This document shows positions 11,459-23,362 of a stretch of DNA of 64,000 bases, piece after piece. The notes beneath the pieces are model-generated. The model was not told the origin of the DNA and ran no database searches. It worked only from the letters and a program-made list of their open reading frames with translations. The position numbers were made by a program, and so were the translations under genes. The stretch is from the NCBI RefSeq assembly GCF_016545825.1, contig NC_052614.1, positions 40,890,072 to 40,954,071 on the forward strand, in the 5' to 3' direction. Every line of letters starts with the position of its first letter. The first letter of the stretch is position 1. Source of the stretch: Eucalyptus grandis. Taxonomy: Eukaryota > Streptophyta > Magnoliopsida > Myrtales > Myrtaceae.

Positions 11459-13366
11459 TGTAACATTAGGCTAGTGGGCCCCAAAAAAGAAACAGAAAAA
11501 GAAGTCGAAAAGTTAATAACGCAAGAAAAAAAAAGGAGATGGGAGAGGGCTCGGCTAAATAGAAGCTGAGAGTTTCCTCGACCAAAAAGAAAAGAAAGAA
11601 GAAGAAGAAGAAGAAGAAGAAAGGGAAGAAAGGAAAGGAGTTTTGGCATGTGCACGCCTCGGATGCCTCGCCAAGCTGTCTCGACTCCATAACGCAGCAC
11701 CCGGTAAGAGATCAAACCCCTCGTTCGTCCAATTGAAGTAATTTTTGAATTTGTGACTCAAATTTGGAATTTTTGGAAAATCGATCGGTTAAGTCCAATT
11801 TTGGAGTCGTTGAGCCACGTATTTTTGTAGGAATGGTAGTTTAGGGTGTTGTGGAACCGTGGGATTTTACGGATCGTGATTTGAGCTTATGGTTTGTCCG
11901 AAACAAAATTTCAAAGTTTCCCATGCGCAGTGAACAGTATGCGTCCAGCAGCTTTGGGCCGTATTTTGTCATTTTTCGGCTTGATTTGTGGGCGGCCAAT
12001 TTGGAATTTTTGTAATATGTGTCAAGGGCTCTCTATTGACTATAAGTACATTCGGATCGGAGTTTGGAAGAGAGAGTTAAGGCTCGATCAAGTTTTGCGC
12101 TTAAACTTCATATTGCGAATGGCTTGAACAATCACTTTGGTTATGCAACTTGTTAGCGCGCAAAAGTCCTTTTGTTAGAGTTTACGAGTCGAGATAGAAT
12201 TTTATTAGATTTTAACATTATTCTTTGGTTATTTGATAGGGCCTTGAGTTCGACGATACAAGTATCGTTTGTCATTTGGTCGTAGACGACAAGGTGAGTG
12301 GTACCATATCTTCTTTGGTTTTATAAAATCATGTCTTGAAGTATGTATGTATATATATTGAATCAAGAAGAGCATTTTTATTGCATAAAAGTCAGATCGA
12401 GCAATTGCTACTCTTTAGTTGATTGTGAATGTTTGAAAAACATGTTATACAAGGTTTGTGGAGAAACATATATGAAATTGTTTTGTGACTGATTTATGAA
12501 AAGGTTTAGGATGATTTGAAAAACGGATATGAAATGGATGATGGGCTATGTTGCAAAATGTTATTTTTTTGGTTTAAGATATTGATTTATGGATTGGATT
12601 TTTGGTATTGGAGAATGGTTATTTATGCTCAATATGACTATGAACCCAGTGAGGGGTTTTTGGGGTATGCATACCAGGTTTAGGATATCATTCTGAGTCC
12701 AGCCACCGGCTTTGTAGGTGGAGACCTTACCAAGGGGAGAATCTTGGTCGCCTTGTCACAAGGCGTTGTATCGTGACCATGGTTAGTTATTAAGCAAAAG
12801 ATTGATCAATGGATAGACCATTGATACTTGACTTTTGATGGTGATTCAAATGAGTTTTCCATATTACTATAAATCTTTGATGATAAGAAATAACTCTTAT
12901 AAGATTCAATACGTATTTTATATATTGAGTTGGCGTAATGAAGTTTGGTATTACTTTGTATACATGCATAGTGGTTGTTCGATCTACTTAGAAGATATGT
13001 ACTACTCACTAAGCTGTGGTTGTTCATCCCATTCCTCCTTTGATCTTTTCAAGTTCCTCAGCTAGCAATGAATAGAGCGAGTGCGCCATCGTGGGAAACT
13101 TTTGGGGAGTTCTATTTTTTTTTTTTTTTGGTATGGTTTAAGGAAGTGGTGCAAATGATCCTTACTAGTGGTTGGATCATCTGAGTTTTAAACGTATATC
13201 TCTTTTCTCTTTTTGGTGGATTATAGAAAGTCTGATGTTGCAACCAATTTGAAGGTTTATCTTATATATAAGTTAATATCAGTTTGTTGGTTGTGTTTGA
13301 GGCTGCGTCCTTTGTAAAGAATGACGGCCGTGTCATCCCCATTCTTTGTAGTTTTGGGGTGTGACA
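11459..13366 (+). repeat. left LTR of the gypsy element
   Basis: 1,908 bases starting TGTAACATTAGG and ending TGTGACA. It aligns along its whole length with 18024-20082. It has an (AAG)n tract (about 11599-11621) and a T-run near 13115-13129 that is absent from the right copy. Open frames read across the AAG tract on the minus strand are low-complexity artefacts. Confidence 0.95.
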
Positions 13367-13371
13367 TATTT

Positions 13372-13384
13372 TGGTATCAGAGCC
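13372..13384 (+). other. primer binding site, initiator tRNA-Met
   Basis: TGGTATCAGAGCC lies 5 bases after the left LTR end. It is complementary to the 3' end of plant initiator methionine tRNA and primes minus-strand synthesis. Confidence 0.92.
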
Positions 13385-13496
13385 TAAGTTTTAATCTTTT
13401 TGGATATAGTTATGGGACGTTGTGAGATTGTGTGATAGATTTTATTTTTGCGTTAGTCTTCTAGATTCTAAGATGTAGTTTCATTCTTGGATTTAG

Positions 13497-14783
13497 GTGA
13501 TCATGAGTACCGACTCTGAGACACTTGCCTCGCTTCGTAGGAGTCACAAAGGCAAAGGAGTCGCTACCCCTGAGGCTAGAGACATGCCTCAAGCTTCTCG
13601 AGGTGCGTCTTTAAGAAGGAGACTTGAGGACCACTATGATAGGAGTCCTGACTTGCGCGAAGTCAGAGAAGAGGATCAAGAGCCAACCCGTTCAACTGAA
13701 TTTGAACAAGCAATGATCCATTGGTATCGCCAAACAAAGAAATTAACTGGAAATGGAGCGACTGGTTCAAGCACTTTTGCCAATTTTAGAAAGGCGAAAC
13801 CACCCACTTTTGATGGTAAAGCTAATCCTCTCACGGTGGTTGAGTGTTGGATTAAAAAGATTGATGGGATCTTTGAAGCTGAAGAGGTTCCTAAGGATCG
13901 GAAAGTTAAATTTGCCGCCCAATACCTAGAAGGCGAAGCAGAGTTTTAGTGCGATGGAATGAAGCCAAGTTTTGGAGGTAAGGATGTTATTATATCCTGG
14001 GAGGACTTTAAAAAGGCGTTCAATGCTCAATTCTTTCCAAAGTCATTCCAGGCAAAGATGAAGGGTGACTTTGTACATGTATCTCAGGGTGACTCCACAG
14101 TTTTGGAGTATTCAATCCGCTTTAATCAGTTGAGTAGATTCACAGAGCACTTGGTAGCAAATGAGGAAGATAAGGCCGACCATTTCCTAGGAGGGCTCCG
14201 ACCTGAGATTAATTCCGCACTTGCACCTTTCGTATTAACAACTTATAAGGATGTGCTAGAACGAGCAATCAAGGTGGAACAAAGCATTCTGAAGCACAGC
14301 ACACAAGGAGCGCCTCAACCCAAAAGGTTTAAGCCTACAAATGTGCAAGGTAGCCATACTGATGGTAGTGGAAGGCGAAGAAGCTTCAGCCGGCCATGAC
14401 AATTCAAAAATCCAAGTAACCAAGGGCCTTGTAATACATGTGGAAATTATCATTACGGTGAGTCTTATCGGAAAATTGGAGTATGCTTCTCATGTGGGAA
14501 AGCGGGACACATGTTGCGAGATTGTCCTACACAAAGGAATCCTCCTATTGGCAATAGATCATGTAATCTATGTGGGCGACAAGGGCACCTAGCACACCAG
14601 TGTTTCAGGCGGAGAAATACCCCTTTCGTTGGTAGGCCCCAAGAGAACCAACAAAGACAAAGTACAAGTGGGAAAGTTTTTGCAATGACGAAGGAGGATG
14701 CGGCAGCATCTAACGCAGTTGTTGCAGGTAATATTTCTATTGCCTCGCATTATGCTTATGCGTTATTTGACCCCGGTTATTAA
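13497..14783 (+). pseudogene. gypsy gag with two CCHC knuckles, running into a protease stub
   Basis: One reading frame contains the retrotransposon gag domain (about 13790-14290), interrupted by TAG at 13947-13949 and TGA at 14397-14399. Two zinc knuckles follow in the same frame (CFSCGKAGHMLRDC and CNLCGRQGHLAHQC, about 14490-14615). The frame then enters the aspartic protease at ALFDPG, where the usual alanine-serine of the active-site region is replaced by Gly-Tyr-stop at 14781-14783. The first stop fits a Trp codon changed by G to A, and the second an Arg codon changed by C to T, both typical of methylated-cytosine decay. The capsid and nucleic-acid-binding roles are known for the family. 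Confidence 0.88.
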
Positions 14784-17700
14784 ATTTGCAAAGAAGATGG
14801 ATTGGTTATCTACCATTTGGTCATCATGTGTTCAAGAGATGTGTGATTGTTAACAATGAAATGCTTTTTTAAAGAAAGAGATATTTATCTACCTTTCGTG
14901 CTATTGTTGAATCAATTTAGACCCAACCCGAATTCTCTTTTCGGGAAGTTGTCAAAACACTTCTCCAAGGTTGATCTCGGCTTTGCAAGAAAGGAAACTT
15001 TTGAGAAAAGGTTGCTATGATTATTTGGCTTGTGTAAAAGACACAAGTAAGGTCGTAGTAAAGTTGGAAGATGTTCCTGTCATTAGAGAGTTTCCAAGTG
15101 TATTTCCTGAGGATTTACCAGGCTTGCCTCTTGATAGAGAAATTGAGTTTTTTTATTGAATTGATGCCCAGTACAGCACCAATCTCTAAGGCACCATATC
15201 GGATGGCACCCACTAAATTGAAAGAATTGAAAATGCAGCTACAAGAGCTTTTGGATAAGGGTTTCATCAGACCCAGTGTTTCACCTTGGGGAACTCCTGT
15301 TCTATTTGTAAAAAGAAGGATGGTAATATGCGGTTTTGCATAGATTATCGAGAGCTTAACAATGTAATGGTCAAAAACAAATATCCTTTGCCCCAGATTG
15401 AGGATTTATTTGATCAACTTCAGGGAGCTCAGGTATTTTCCAAGATCGACCTTCGTTCTGGGTATCATCAATCAAAGATAAAGATAGATGATGTGCCTAA
15501 AACTGCTTTCAGAACAAGGTATGGCCATTATGAATTTCTCGTCATGCCTTTTGGATTAACAAATGCGCTTGCTGCCTTCATGGACTTGATGAACAGGGTG
15601 TTCAGGGAATATCTAGACAAATTTATTGTGGTGTTCATTGATGACATCCTAGTATATTCGAAGAGTTTAGAGGAACACGAACAACACTTGAGGTTTGTCT
15701 TGCAAACTTTGCATGAAAAGAAGTTGTATGCCAAATTTAGTAAGTGTGACGTCTGGCTTGATCATATAGAATTCTTGGGTCATGTGATCTCGAAAGATGG
15801 CATATTAGTGGACCCAAAGAAGGTTGAAGCAGTTGTTAAGTGTAATCGTCCAACAAATGTTACATAAGTGAGAAGTTTTCTTGGGCTAGTCGACTACTAT
15901 AGGCGATTTGTAAAGGGGTTCTCAAAGATTGTTGATCCACTTACCCGTCTAACTCAAAAGAAAGTTAAATTTGAATGGTCAGACCAATGTGAACGCAGTT
16001 TTCAAGAGTTGAAGAGAAGGCTGGTGTCAGCTCCTATTCTAACTCTACCTTATGGAAGTGACAGCTTCGTAATCTACTGCGACGCATCCAAAGAAGGTTT
16101 GGGTTGTGTTCTTATGCAAGATAGCAAAGTTATTGCCTACGCTTCTAGACAATTGAAATTACATGAGAAGAATTACCCCACTCATGGTTTGGAGTTAGCA
16201 GCGGTTGTGTTTGCCTTGAAGATATGGCAACACTATTTGTATGGTGAAAAATGTGAAGTCTTTACTGATCACAAGAGTCTAAAGTATATATTTACTTAGA
16301 AAAAACTGAACATGAGGCAGAGAAGATGGCTAGAACTTTTAAAGGATTATGACTTATCCATTAATTACCATCCGGGTAAAGCTAACGTGGTAGAGGATGC
16401 TTTGAGTCATAAATCCTTTGGAAATATGGCAGCTTTGCTCACTTCTCATAAATCTATTCTTGAAGATATGAGGAAGTTAGACTTGGAGGTGTTGGTGCAG
16501 CAGCTTAGTGCTCAATTAGCTAATCTTCAAGTACAACCTATGTTGATTGACAGAATTAAGGCTAAACAGAATGAAGATCCACAATTACAAAAATTAGATA
16601 AGGTATGGAAGCTGGAAGACAGGCGGATTTTAGTTTACATGTAGATGGATCCTTGAGGTTTCGTGGTCGACTATGTGTTCCTGAGGACTCAAAGCTAAAA
16701 AGGGAGATCATGCAAGAAGCTCACAGTACTAGATTTTCAATTCATCCGGGAAGCACAAAAATGTATAGGGACTTGAGAGAAAACTTTTGGTGGATCAACA
16801 TGAAAAATGATATTATAAAATTTGTCGATCAATGTTTAGTTTGCCAGCAAGTGAAAATTGAGCATCAGAAACTAGGTGGGCAGTTGCAACCTCTAGAGAT
16901 ACCTAAATGGAAGTGGGAGCATATTGCCATGGACTTTGTAGTCGGCCTACCGAGGACGCCAAGTGGTAAGAATGCTATATGGGTGATTGTTGATCGATTG
17001 ACTATGTTCGCTCACTTTTTGTCATATCGATTTGGCCTTTCAATGGAAGATATGGCAAAGCGATATGTTAATGAGATAGTGAAGTTTCATGGAGTTCCAG
17101 TAAGCATTGTTTCTGATAGGGATCCTAGGTTTGTGTCTAACTTTTGGAAGAGTTTATAAGGAGCATTGGGCACTAAACTCAACTTGAGTACAGCTTTCCA
17201 TCCACAAACAGATGGACAGTCAAAGAGAACGATCCAGACATTAGAGGATATGTTGAGATCATGCATCATTGACTTCGGCGGTTCTTGGGATGAACATCTA
17301 CATTTGGCAGAATTTTCTAATAACAACAGTTATCATTCTAGCATTAAGATGGCACCCTTTGAAGCTTTATATGGCTGAAAATGCAGAAGTCCTATTTGTT
17401 GGGACGACGTTGGTGAGAAAAGACTAACTGGCCCTAAGTTCATTCAATAGTCAGAAGAGAGAGTTAGGTTGGTTCGGGAACGTCTCAAAACGGCTCAAAG
17501 TCGTCAGAAAAGTTATGCGGATCTAAAAAGACGCAAGTGAGAATTTAATGTGGGGGATCACATATTCTTAAAAGTTTATCCTACGAAGGGTGTAATGAGA
17601 TTTGACACACGTGGGAAGTTAAGTCCAATGTACGTGGGCCATTCTTGATCTTAAAGAAAATTGGTGAAATCGCTTATAAATTGGCTTTGCCACCGGCACT

Positions 17701-17971
17701 ATCAGGTGTCCATAATGTGTTCCATATCTCTTTGTTGTGGAAATATGTGCCAAATCCTAAACATGTGCTAGACTTTACTCCATTGAGATTACGGGAGAAC
17801 TTGACATATGAGGAGCAGCCTATTCGCATTGTTGATAAGAAGGATCAAGTGTTGCAGCGACGAACTATTCCTTATGTGAAAATACAATGGCAAAACCATA
17901 CCGAGAGAGAGGCTACTTGGGAACTCGAGGAGGAGGCAAGACACAAATACCCTCACTTGTTTCATGATTGA
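14784..17971 (+). pseudogene. gypsy pol: protease remnant, reverse transcriptase, RNase H, integrase, chromodomain-like end
   Basis: The protease body (14784-14970) is mostly destroyed. Reverse transcriptase runs 15100-15850 with FIDD at 15634-15645, and changes frame near 15300. RNase H follows (15868-16299, YCDAS-type start). The integrase has a His/Cys zinc-binding region (about 16720-16860), a core with MDFVVGLP and SDRDPRF, and a GPY-like region. The last block (17645-17971) contains RRTIPYVKIQW and WELEEE, which are chromodomain features of Tekay/Del elements. Stops: 15157, 15865, 16297, 17157, 17376 and several in 17400-17640. Frame changes near 15300, 16610 and 17640. The element cannot encode an active polyprotein. 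Confidence 0.9.
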
Positions 17972-18010
17972 AGTACATGTAAATTTCGAGGATGAATTTT
18001 TTTTTATTTT

Positions 18011-18023
18011 AAGGAGGGTAGAA
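18011..18023 (+). other. polypurine tract of the gypsy element
   Basis: AAGGAGGGTAGAA, purine except one T, ends exactly at the first base of the right LTR. It is the plus-strand primer site. Confidence 0.8.
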
Positions 18024-19928
18024 TGTAACATTAGGCTAGTGGGCCCCAAAAGAAGAAACAGAAAAATAAGTTTTAAAGGCCCCAAAAGAAGAAACGGAAA
18101 AAGAAGTCGAAAAGTTAATAACGCAAGAAAAAAAAAGAAAAGGGAGATGGGAGAGGGCTCAGCTAAATAGAAGCTGAGAGTTTCCTCGACCGAAAAGAAA
18201 AGAAAGAAAAGAAGAAGAAGAAGAAGAAGAAGAAGGGGAAGAAAGGAAAGGAGTTTTGGCACGTGCACACCTTAGATGCCTCACCAAGCCGTCTCGACTC
18301 CATAACGCAGCACCCGGTAAGAGATCAAGCCCCTCGTTCATCCAATTGAAGTAATTTTTGAATTTAAGACTCAAATTCGAATTTTTGGAAAATCGAGTGG
18401 CGAAGTCTGATTTTGGAGTCGTTGAGCCACGTATTTTTGTTGGAATGGTAGTTTAGGGTGTTGTGGAACCGTGGGATTTTACGGATCGTGATTTGAGCTT
18501 ATGGTTTGTCCGAAACAAAATTTCAAAGTTTCCCGTGCGCAGTGAATAGTACGCATCCAGCAGCTTTGGGCCGTATTTTGTCATTTTTCGGCTTGATTTG
18601 TGGGCGGCCAATTTGGGATTTTTGTAATATGTATCAAGGGCTCTCTATTAACTATAAGTACGTTCGGATCGGAGTTCGGAAGAGAGAGTTAAGGCTCGAT
18701 CAAGTTTTGTGCTTAAACTTCATGTTGCGAATGGCTTGAACAATTGTTTTGGTTATGCGACTTGTTAGCACGCAGGAGTCCTTTTGTTAGAGTTAAGGCG
18801 TAACTTAGTCATTTTGTAGTCGAGATAGAATTTTATTAGATTTTAACATTATTCTTCGGTTATTTGATAGGGTCTTGAGTTCGACGATACAAGTATCGTT
18901 TGTCATTTGGTCATAGACGACAAGGTGAGTGGTACTATATCTTCTTTGGTTTTATAAAATCATGTCTTGAAGTATGTATGTATATATATTGAATCAAGAA
19001 GAGCATTTTTATTGCATAAAAGTCAGATTGAGCAATTGCTACTCTTTGGTTGATTGTGAATGTTTGAAAAACATGTTATACAAGGTTTGTGGAGAAACAT
19101 ATATGAAATTGCTTTGCGACTGATTTATGGAAATGTTTAGGATGATTTGAAAAACGGATATGAAATGGATGATGAGCTATGTTGCAAAATGTTATTTGTT
19201 TGGTTTAAGATATTGATTTCTGGATTGGATTTTTGGTATTGGAGAATGGTTATTTATGCTCAATATGATTGTGAACCCAGTGAGGGGTTTTTGGGTATGC
19301 ATACCAGGTTTAGGATATCCTTTTGGGCCCAACCACCAACTTTGTAGATGGAGACCTTACCAAGGGGAGAATCTTGGTCGCCTTGTCACAAGGCGTTGTA
19401 TCGTGACCATGGTTAGTTATTAAGCAAAAGATTGATCAATGGATAGACTATTGATATGTGTTTTTGATGGAGATTATTCAATGGATTCGACCATTGATAC
19501 TTGACTTTTGATGGCGATTCAAATGAGTTTTCCATATTACTATAAATCTTTGATGATAAGAAATAACTCTTATAAGATTCAATACGTATTTTATATATTG
19601 AGTTGGTGTTATGAAGTTTGGTATTGCTTTGTATACATGCATAGTGGTTGTTCGATCTGCTTAGAAGATATGTACTACTCACTGAGCTGTGGTTGCTCAT
19701 CCCATTCCTCCTTTGATCTTTTCAGGTTCCTCAGCTAGCGGCGAATAGAGTGAGTGCGCCGTCGTGGGAAACTTTTGGAGAGTTCTATTTTGTTTTTGGT
19801 ATGGTTTAAGGAAGTGGTGCAAATGATCCTTACTAGTGGTTGGATCATCTGAGTTTTAAACGTATGTCTCTTTTCTCTTTTTGGTAGATTATAGAAAGTC
19901 TGATGTTGCAACCAATTTGAAGGTTTAT

Positions 19929-19984
<56 letters not shown>

Positions 19985-20082
19985 TTAATATCAGTTTGTT
20001 TGTTGATTGTGTTTGAGGCTATGTCCTTTGTAAAGAAGGATGGCCGTGTCATCCCCATTCTTTGTAGTTTTGGGGTGTGACA
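18024..20082 (+). repeat. right LTR of the gypsy element
   Basis: 2,059 bases matching the left LTR end to end. It is about 150 bases longer because of an extra ~30-base piece near 18070-18100, an added segment near 18795-18820, a ~42-base duplication near 19450-19495 around TTGATGG-type repeats, and a (TA)n run at 19930-19980. Scattered base differences show that the insertion is not very recent. Confidence 0.95.
19930..19980. repeat. (TA)n microsatellite inside the right LTR
   Basis: About 25 TA units; the left LTR has only a few TA units in the same place (13262-13271). It expanded after insertion. Confidence 0.9.
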
Positions 20083-20366
20083 AAAGTACCACTTAACGTA
20101 ACCCATTATGAATATGCAGCATTTCATTTTCTAATTCATGAGCAAATATTTAGTGATATTAAAGCACCACATCAGCTACTAAGGTGGCATGCATTTACTT
20201 AGTCAAATTCACTCACAACTTGACGCATGGCAAATGATTAGAATATAATAAAAGCAATTTGCAAAAGTACCACCAATGCACAAGTAGTTCCTAGGAAATT
20301 GAAATGCCCGCCCAAGGCCCATTTCTTTGTCTTCTACCCATATTTTAAGTTTCTTTAAGAGAAAAG
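20083..20366. other. host DNA between gypsy element and LINE, with second tandem unit
   Basis: 20098-20173 repeats the sequence that lies just left of the gypsy element (11391-11458). The rest is AT-rich without a gene. Confidence 0.6.
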
Positions 20367-20379
20367 CTTTGTCCTTCCA

Positions 20380-21541
20380 AGGAAAATCCTGCAGCTAAGG
20401 AGGGATTTCAGGTCATACTTTATTTGGGAAGTGGGTGATGGTTGCTCTGTTTCTCTATGGTTTGATAACTGGCATAAAGAAGGACCCTTGTGTTTTTTTA
20501 TTCCCGTTTCTCTTATTGAGGGCTTTGGCCTCTCAAAGCTTGCGACGGTGGCAAACCTCACTTCTCCGATGGGGCGAGTCTTCAGGTCGCTCTTGGAGTG
20601 TTGGGATTTTTCCATCTCGGTTCTTACTCGAGTGCCTAACCGGTTCTCTTGGCGCGGTTCCTCTTCTGGTATTTTCTCGGTGGCCTCTGCTTGGGATGCC
20701 ATAAGAAGCAAAAAGAATCGGGTCCGTTGGGCTAAGTTTATCTGAAACAATGCCATTACTCCCGGATGTCAATTCCACCTTTGGTTAATCACCAGGAATC
20801 GCCTACCAATGCAGGCTTTCCTCCTATCCTATGGTAGAATTGGCTATGAAGTATGTGCTTTTTGCAATGTCACTCCAAACTCTATCGACCATCTCTTCTT
20901 TGTTTATCCCGTCTCTGCGACTCTTGCCTTTTTTTGGGCCAGTAGATGTAATCTTTCATGGCATAATAGATCTTGGGCGGAAAATCTCCTTTGGGCTTTG
21001 AATTTCCTGATTGGTAAGGATTCCATTGCTCAATTCTCTTTTGGAGTCATGTGTTATTTAATTTGGAAGAAAAGAAATATCATCATTTTCTAGGGTGAAA
21101 CGCTTGAGGTTTCGGCTTTGAAGAATCAACTTGTCAAAGTTGTTAAAGATAAAGTGTTGACCTTCAACAATGTGCCGGGCAACTTTTGTAATAGGCATCT
21201 TCAACGAGGGTGGGGCTTTGACTCTTCTGTTTTTGTTGGCGGCCTGCTCATTTTCCTTAGTGGTGCTTCTTCTGCTAGGGTTGATCAGTTGGTGATGTTC
21301 CTTCTGGGTTTGCGGCCCCGTTGCTGTGTTGTGCTGCCTTGCTGACAATTGTTATTTTGGTTTGCTTGGTGGCGGTTTTCTTTTGGTTGTCCTTGGTTTC
21401 CGTTGTTTTTGTTTTCTTTTACATCGGCTCACTTTCACTCTTTTTTGCTCATGCATTATGAGTGAAAGTTTTTGGCGCTGGGTTTTTGTAAAGTTTGCTT
21501 TTGCTCTATATATTCTTACCTTACCAAAAAAAAAAAAAAAA
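20380..21541 (+). mobile_element. 5'-truncated LINE (plant L1-type), 3' end with poly(A)
   Basis: The piece contains only the end of the second LINE frame and a 3' tail, finishing in A16 (21526-21541). A 13-bp target duplication CTTTGTCCTTCCA flanks it at 20367-20379 and 21542-21554. This is the standard signature of target-primed reverse transcription with 5' truncation. Confidence 0.88.
20431..21345 (+). pseudogene. LINE ORF2 C-terminus, zinc-finger-RVT domain
   Basis: A single reading frame starts with GDGCSVSLWFDNWH, the block that precedes the zf-RVT domain in plant LINEs, followed by the cysteine/histidine-type segment CAFCNVTPNSIDHLFFVYP. It is interrupted by TGA at 20743-20745 and TAG at 21091-21093, both at positions where a tryptophan codon would fit. 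No RNase H domain is seen after the zinc finger. It is a dead fragment. Confidence 0.85.
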
Positions 21542-21554
21542 CTTTGTCCTTCCA

Positions 21555-22290
21555 CTTTTATTTCAAAAGGAGCTCCATCAGAGAAAAACTTTGTCCTTCC
21601 ATTTCAAGTTCTGAAGAGCTCTAAAGATGGGCTCTCAAAACTAAGGGAAACCACGTTTGAGCACTCCGGCTCATTGCGACCATTGCGAAGGTTGAGCACG
21701 TTCCATTTCCGATCCAATCTTCAATGGCCTCAATCCACCTTTCCGGGCTTTATTTCCCGTTCTCGGCCTTGTTTGACTCCTACAATGAGACCCATGTTTC
21801 ATTCCCTACATATCTGCATGAATCGGCAACTATTTCCCGGTTTTGCGGGTACTTGCTGTATATGTGGCCGTGATGTTTCGGCCATAATAGGTTCTCTCGT
21901 GTGGATGTTTTTAGATTATTTGGGCACACTTTTATGTAGTTGGCGGTGACTAATAAGGTGATAAATTACTCAAGCACCCTCGTGCTCTAGTTATAATAGG
22001 ATCTCTCTCTTTATGAGGGATGCTTTTAGATTTCTTGGGCACAATTGACGATGACCGACCAGGTAAATGCGCGCCACATAAATCTCTCCGTAACGCATTG
22101 ATATCACTAGACATTTTCTCGGCTCATTGTCGACCAGAGTGGCAATCTCTTTTATATTAGTCGTCAACGTTGTGCGGTTTGTCCAACTACAGAAAAATGC
22201 ACCAATCTCGTTGACCCCACCCCACTCCGTTCCCATTTCATCAAATCACTCAGAGAAAAAAATTCTCTCTCCCCCTCACTCTCTCCTTCA
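21555..22290. other. upstream region of the DUF761 gene
   Basis: No conserved protein is seen, although the plus strand is open over part of it. CTTTGTCCTTCCA occurs once more at about 21588-21600. A weak TATA-like TTTATATTA lies near 22151, about 140 bases before the next start codon, and a CT-rich stretch (22264-22289) looks like a 5' leader. Confidence 0.45.
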
Positions 22291-22677
22291 ATGATGAACA
22301 TGGACAATTGGCCTGTGCTGAGTCGCCTCAAGAGGGCCGTGAATAAGGCGAGACTCCTCTTTAACTTCCGCCGGTGGCGCCTCATGTTGATGATCGCCGA
22401 CACTTCAGGCAGGAACTGGCAGCGGCGCTGCTTGAGCTTCAACAACCGGCCTGGGCTGACAGGTTGCACAGACAACGGCCGCTCTGTGTCTGAGAGCTCA
22501 GGCTCTCGCCAGGAGCTCCAAAGGACGATGAGCTGCCTGTTGTCATCGGAGGATGACATCGACAAGAGAGCGGACATGTTCATCTCAAACTTCCATCGGC
22601 AGCTTCGGATGGAGAGGCAGATCTCTCTTCAGCTCAGATATTGCAGGGCAAATAGTTTTGGCCCCATGTCTTCTTGA
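22291..22677 (+). CDS. small DUF761 (cotton-fibre-type) protein, 128 aa
   Basis: Single-exon frame of 128 codons. The C-terminal half contains DIDKRADMFISNFHRQLRME, the conserved DUF761 signature, followed by a short tail. The N-terminus (LSRLKRAVNKARLLFNF) is basic and amphipathic, as in this family. The start at 22291 is the first ATG after a CT-rich leader; a second in-frame ATG follows immediately and a third two codons later, so the exact start is uncertain by up to four codons. Family members are small plant proteins of unknown biochemical function, some linked to fibre development or stress response. No intron is needed to read the domain. It stands alone, between a LINE fragment and a MITE. 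Confidence 0.85.
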   Translation: MMNMDNWPVLSRLKRAVNKARLLFNFRRWRLMLMIADTSGRNWQRRCLSFNNRPGLTGCTDNGRSVSESSGSRQELQRTMSCLLSSEDDIDKRADMFISNFHRQLRMERQISLQLRYCRANSFGPMSS

Positions 22678-22944
22678 TGGTTTTTGGGCTGTGAGATGGT
22701 ATTTGATCTAAGCTTCAGATTAACTGGTCTGGGATTGTTATCTATATTTTCGGGTAAATTAAGATGTTCTTTTTTTTCCCTGTTTCCGGAATTCTGTTGA
22801 TTATAGATTTGTTTTTCCATTTGGTGTTAATTGTAGAATTTGTTTTTTTCTTAGTGAGTATTTATTTGGAGTAACAGTCGAGTTTTGCGAGAAAAGGACA
22901 CCACAAATGCCTAAGTGCTCACTTAAATTGTTAAAACTATTTCT
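22678..22944. other. 3' flank of the DUF761 gene
   Basis: T-rich sequence, likely the 3' UTR and terminator of the preceding gene. No exact AATAAA is seen close to the stop codon. Confidence 0.35.
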
Positions 22945-23362
22945 TTTGAGATAATAACATAAATAATCCCTGAATTTTGGATTAATGTGTAATGCAGTTT
23001 CTAAACTTTTAATTTGTTCTATGTGGTCCCTGAACTTTAATCCAATATACAATGTCATTCCTGAACTTTCAACTTATAACAATGCAGTCTCTAGACTTTT
23101 TGTACTTATTCAAGTTAGTCATTTGGCTTTATGAAAATATCTAATATTGTCCCTGAACATCAAATATCTTTATATAGTCCAAGGACTAAATTGAAATATC
23201 AGAAGTTGAAGGACTACATCAAACAAATTGAAAGTTTATAGACGACATTATACATTAGACTAACGTTCAGGGATTACATTGAACAAATTAAAAATTCAAT
23301 AATGATATTGCATATTGGGTCAAAATTCAGGAATCGGTTGTGTCATTTTCAATAATTTTTTT
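22945..23362. mobile_element. foldback MITE-like element A
   Basis: The left half (repeats of CCCTGAACTTTAATCC type) is the imperfect reverse complement of the right half (23200-23360), giving a ~400-base hairpin. There is no coding sequence. Ends are approximate because the outer arms are AT-rich and diverged. Confidence 0.6.

Larger units (their letters stand above)
11459..20082 (+). mobile_element. Ty3/gypsy chromovirus (Tekay/Del-like), full length, inactive
   Basis: Two LTRs (TGTAACATTAGG... to ...GGGGTGTGACA) flank gag, protease remnant, reverse transcriptase, RNase H, integrase and a chromodomain-like C-terminus, in that order. The 5-bp target duplication AAAGT is present at 11454-11458 and 20083-20087. 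A tRNA-Met primer site follows the left LTR and a purine tract precedes the right one. Gene order and the C-terminal chromodomain-type sequence place it in the chromovirus lineage; the ~2 kb LTRs suit Tekay/Del. Multiple stops and frameshifts make it non-autonomous. Confidence 0.93.

Noticed and set aside
11452..11761. Minus-strand frames at the start of the left LTR (and the same at 17789-18374)
   Set aside because: They read through the (AAG)n tract and recur in both LTRs; no protein family.
22164..22583. 139-codon minus-strand frame opposite the DUF761 gene
   Set aside because: It is the antisense of a gene with a recognised family signature and has no domain itself.
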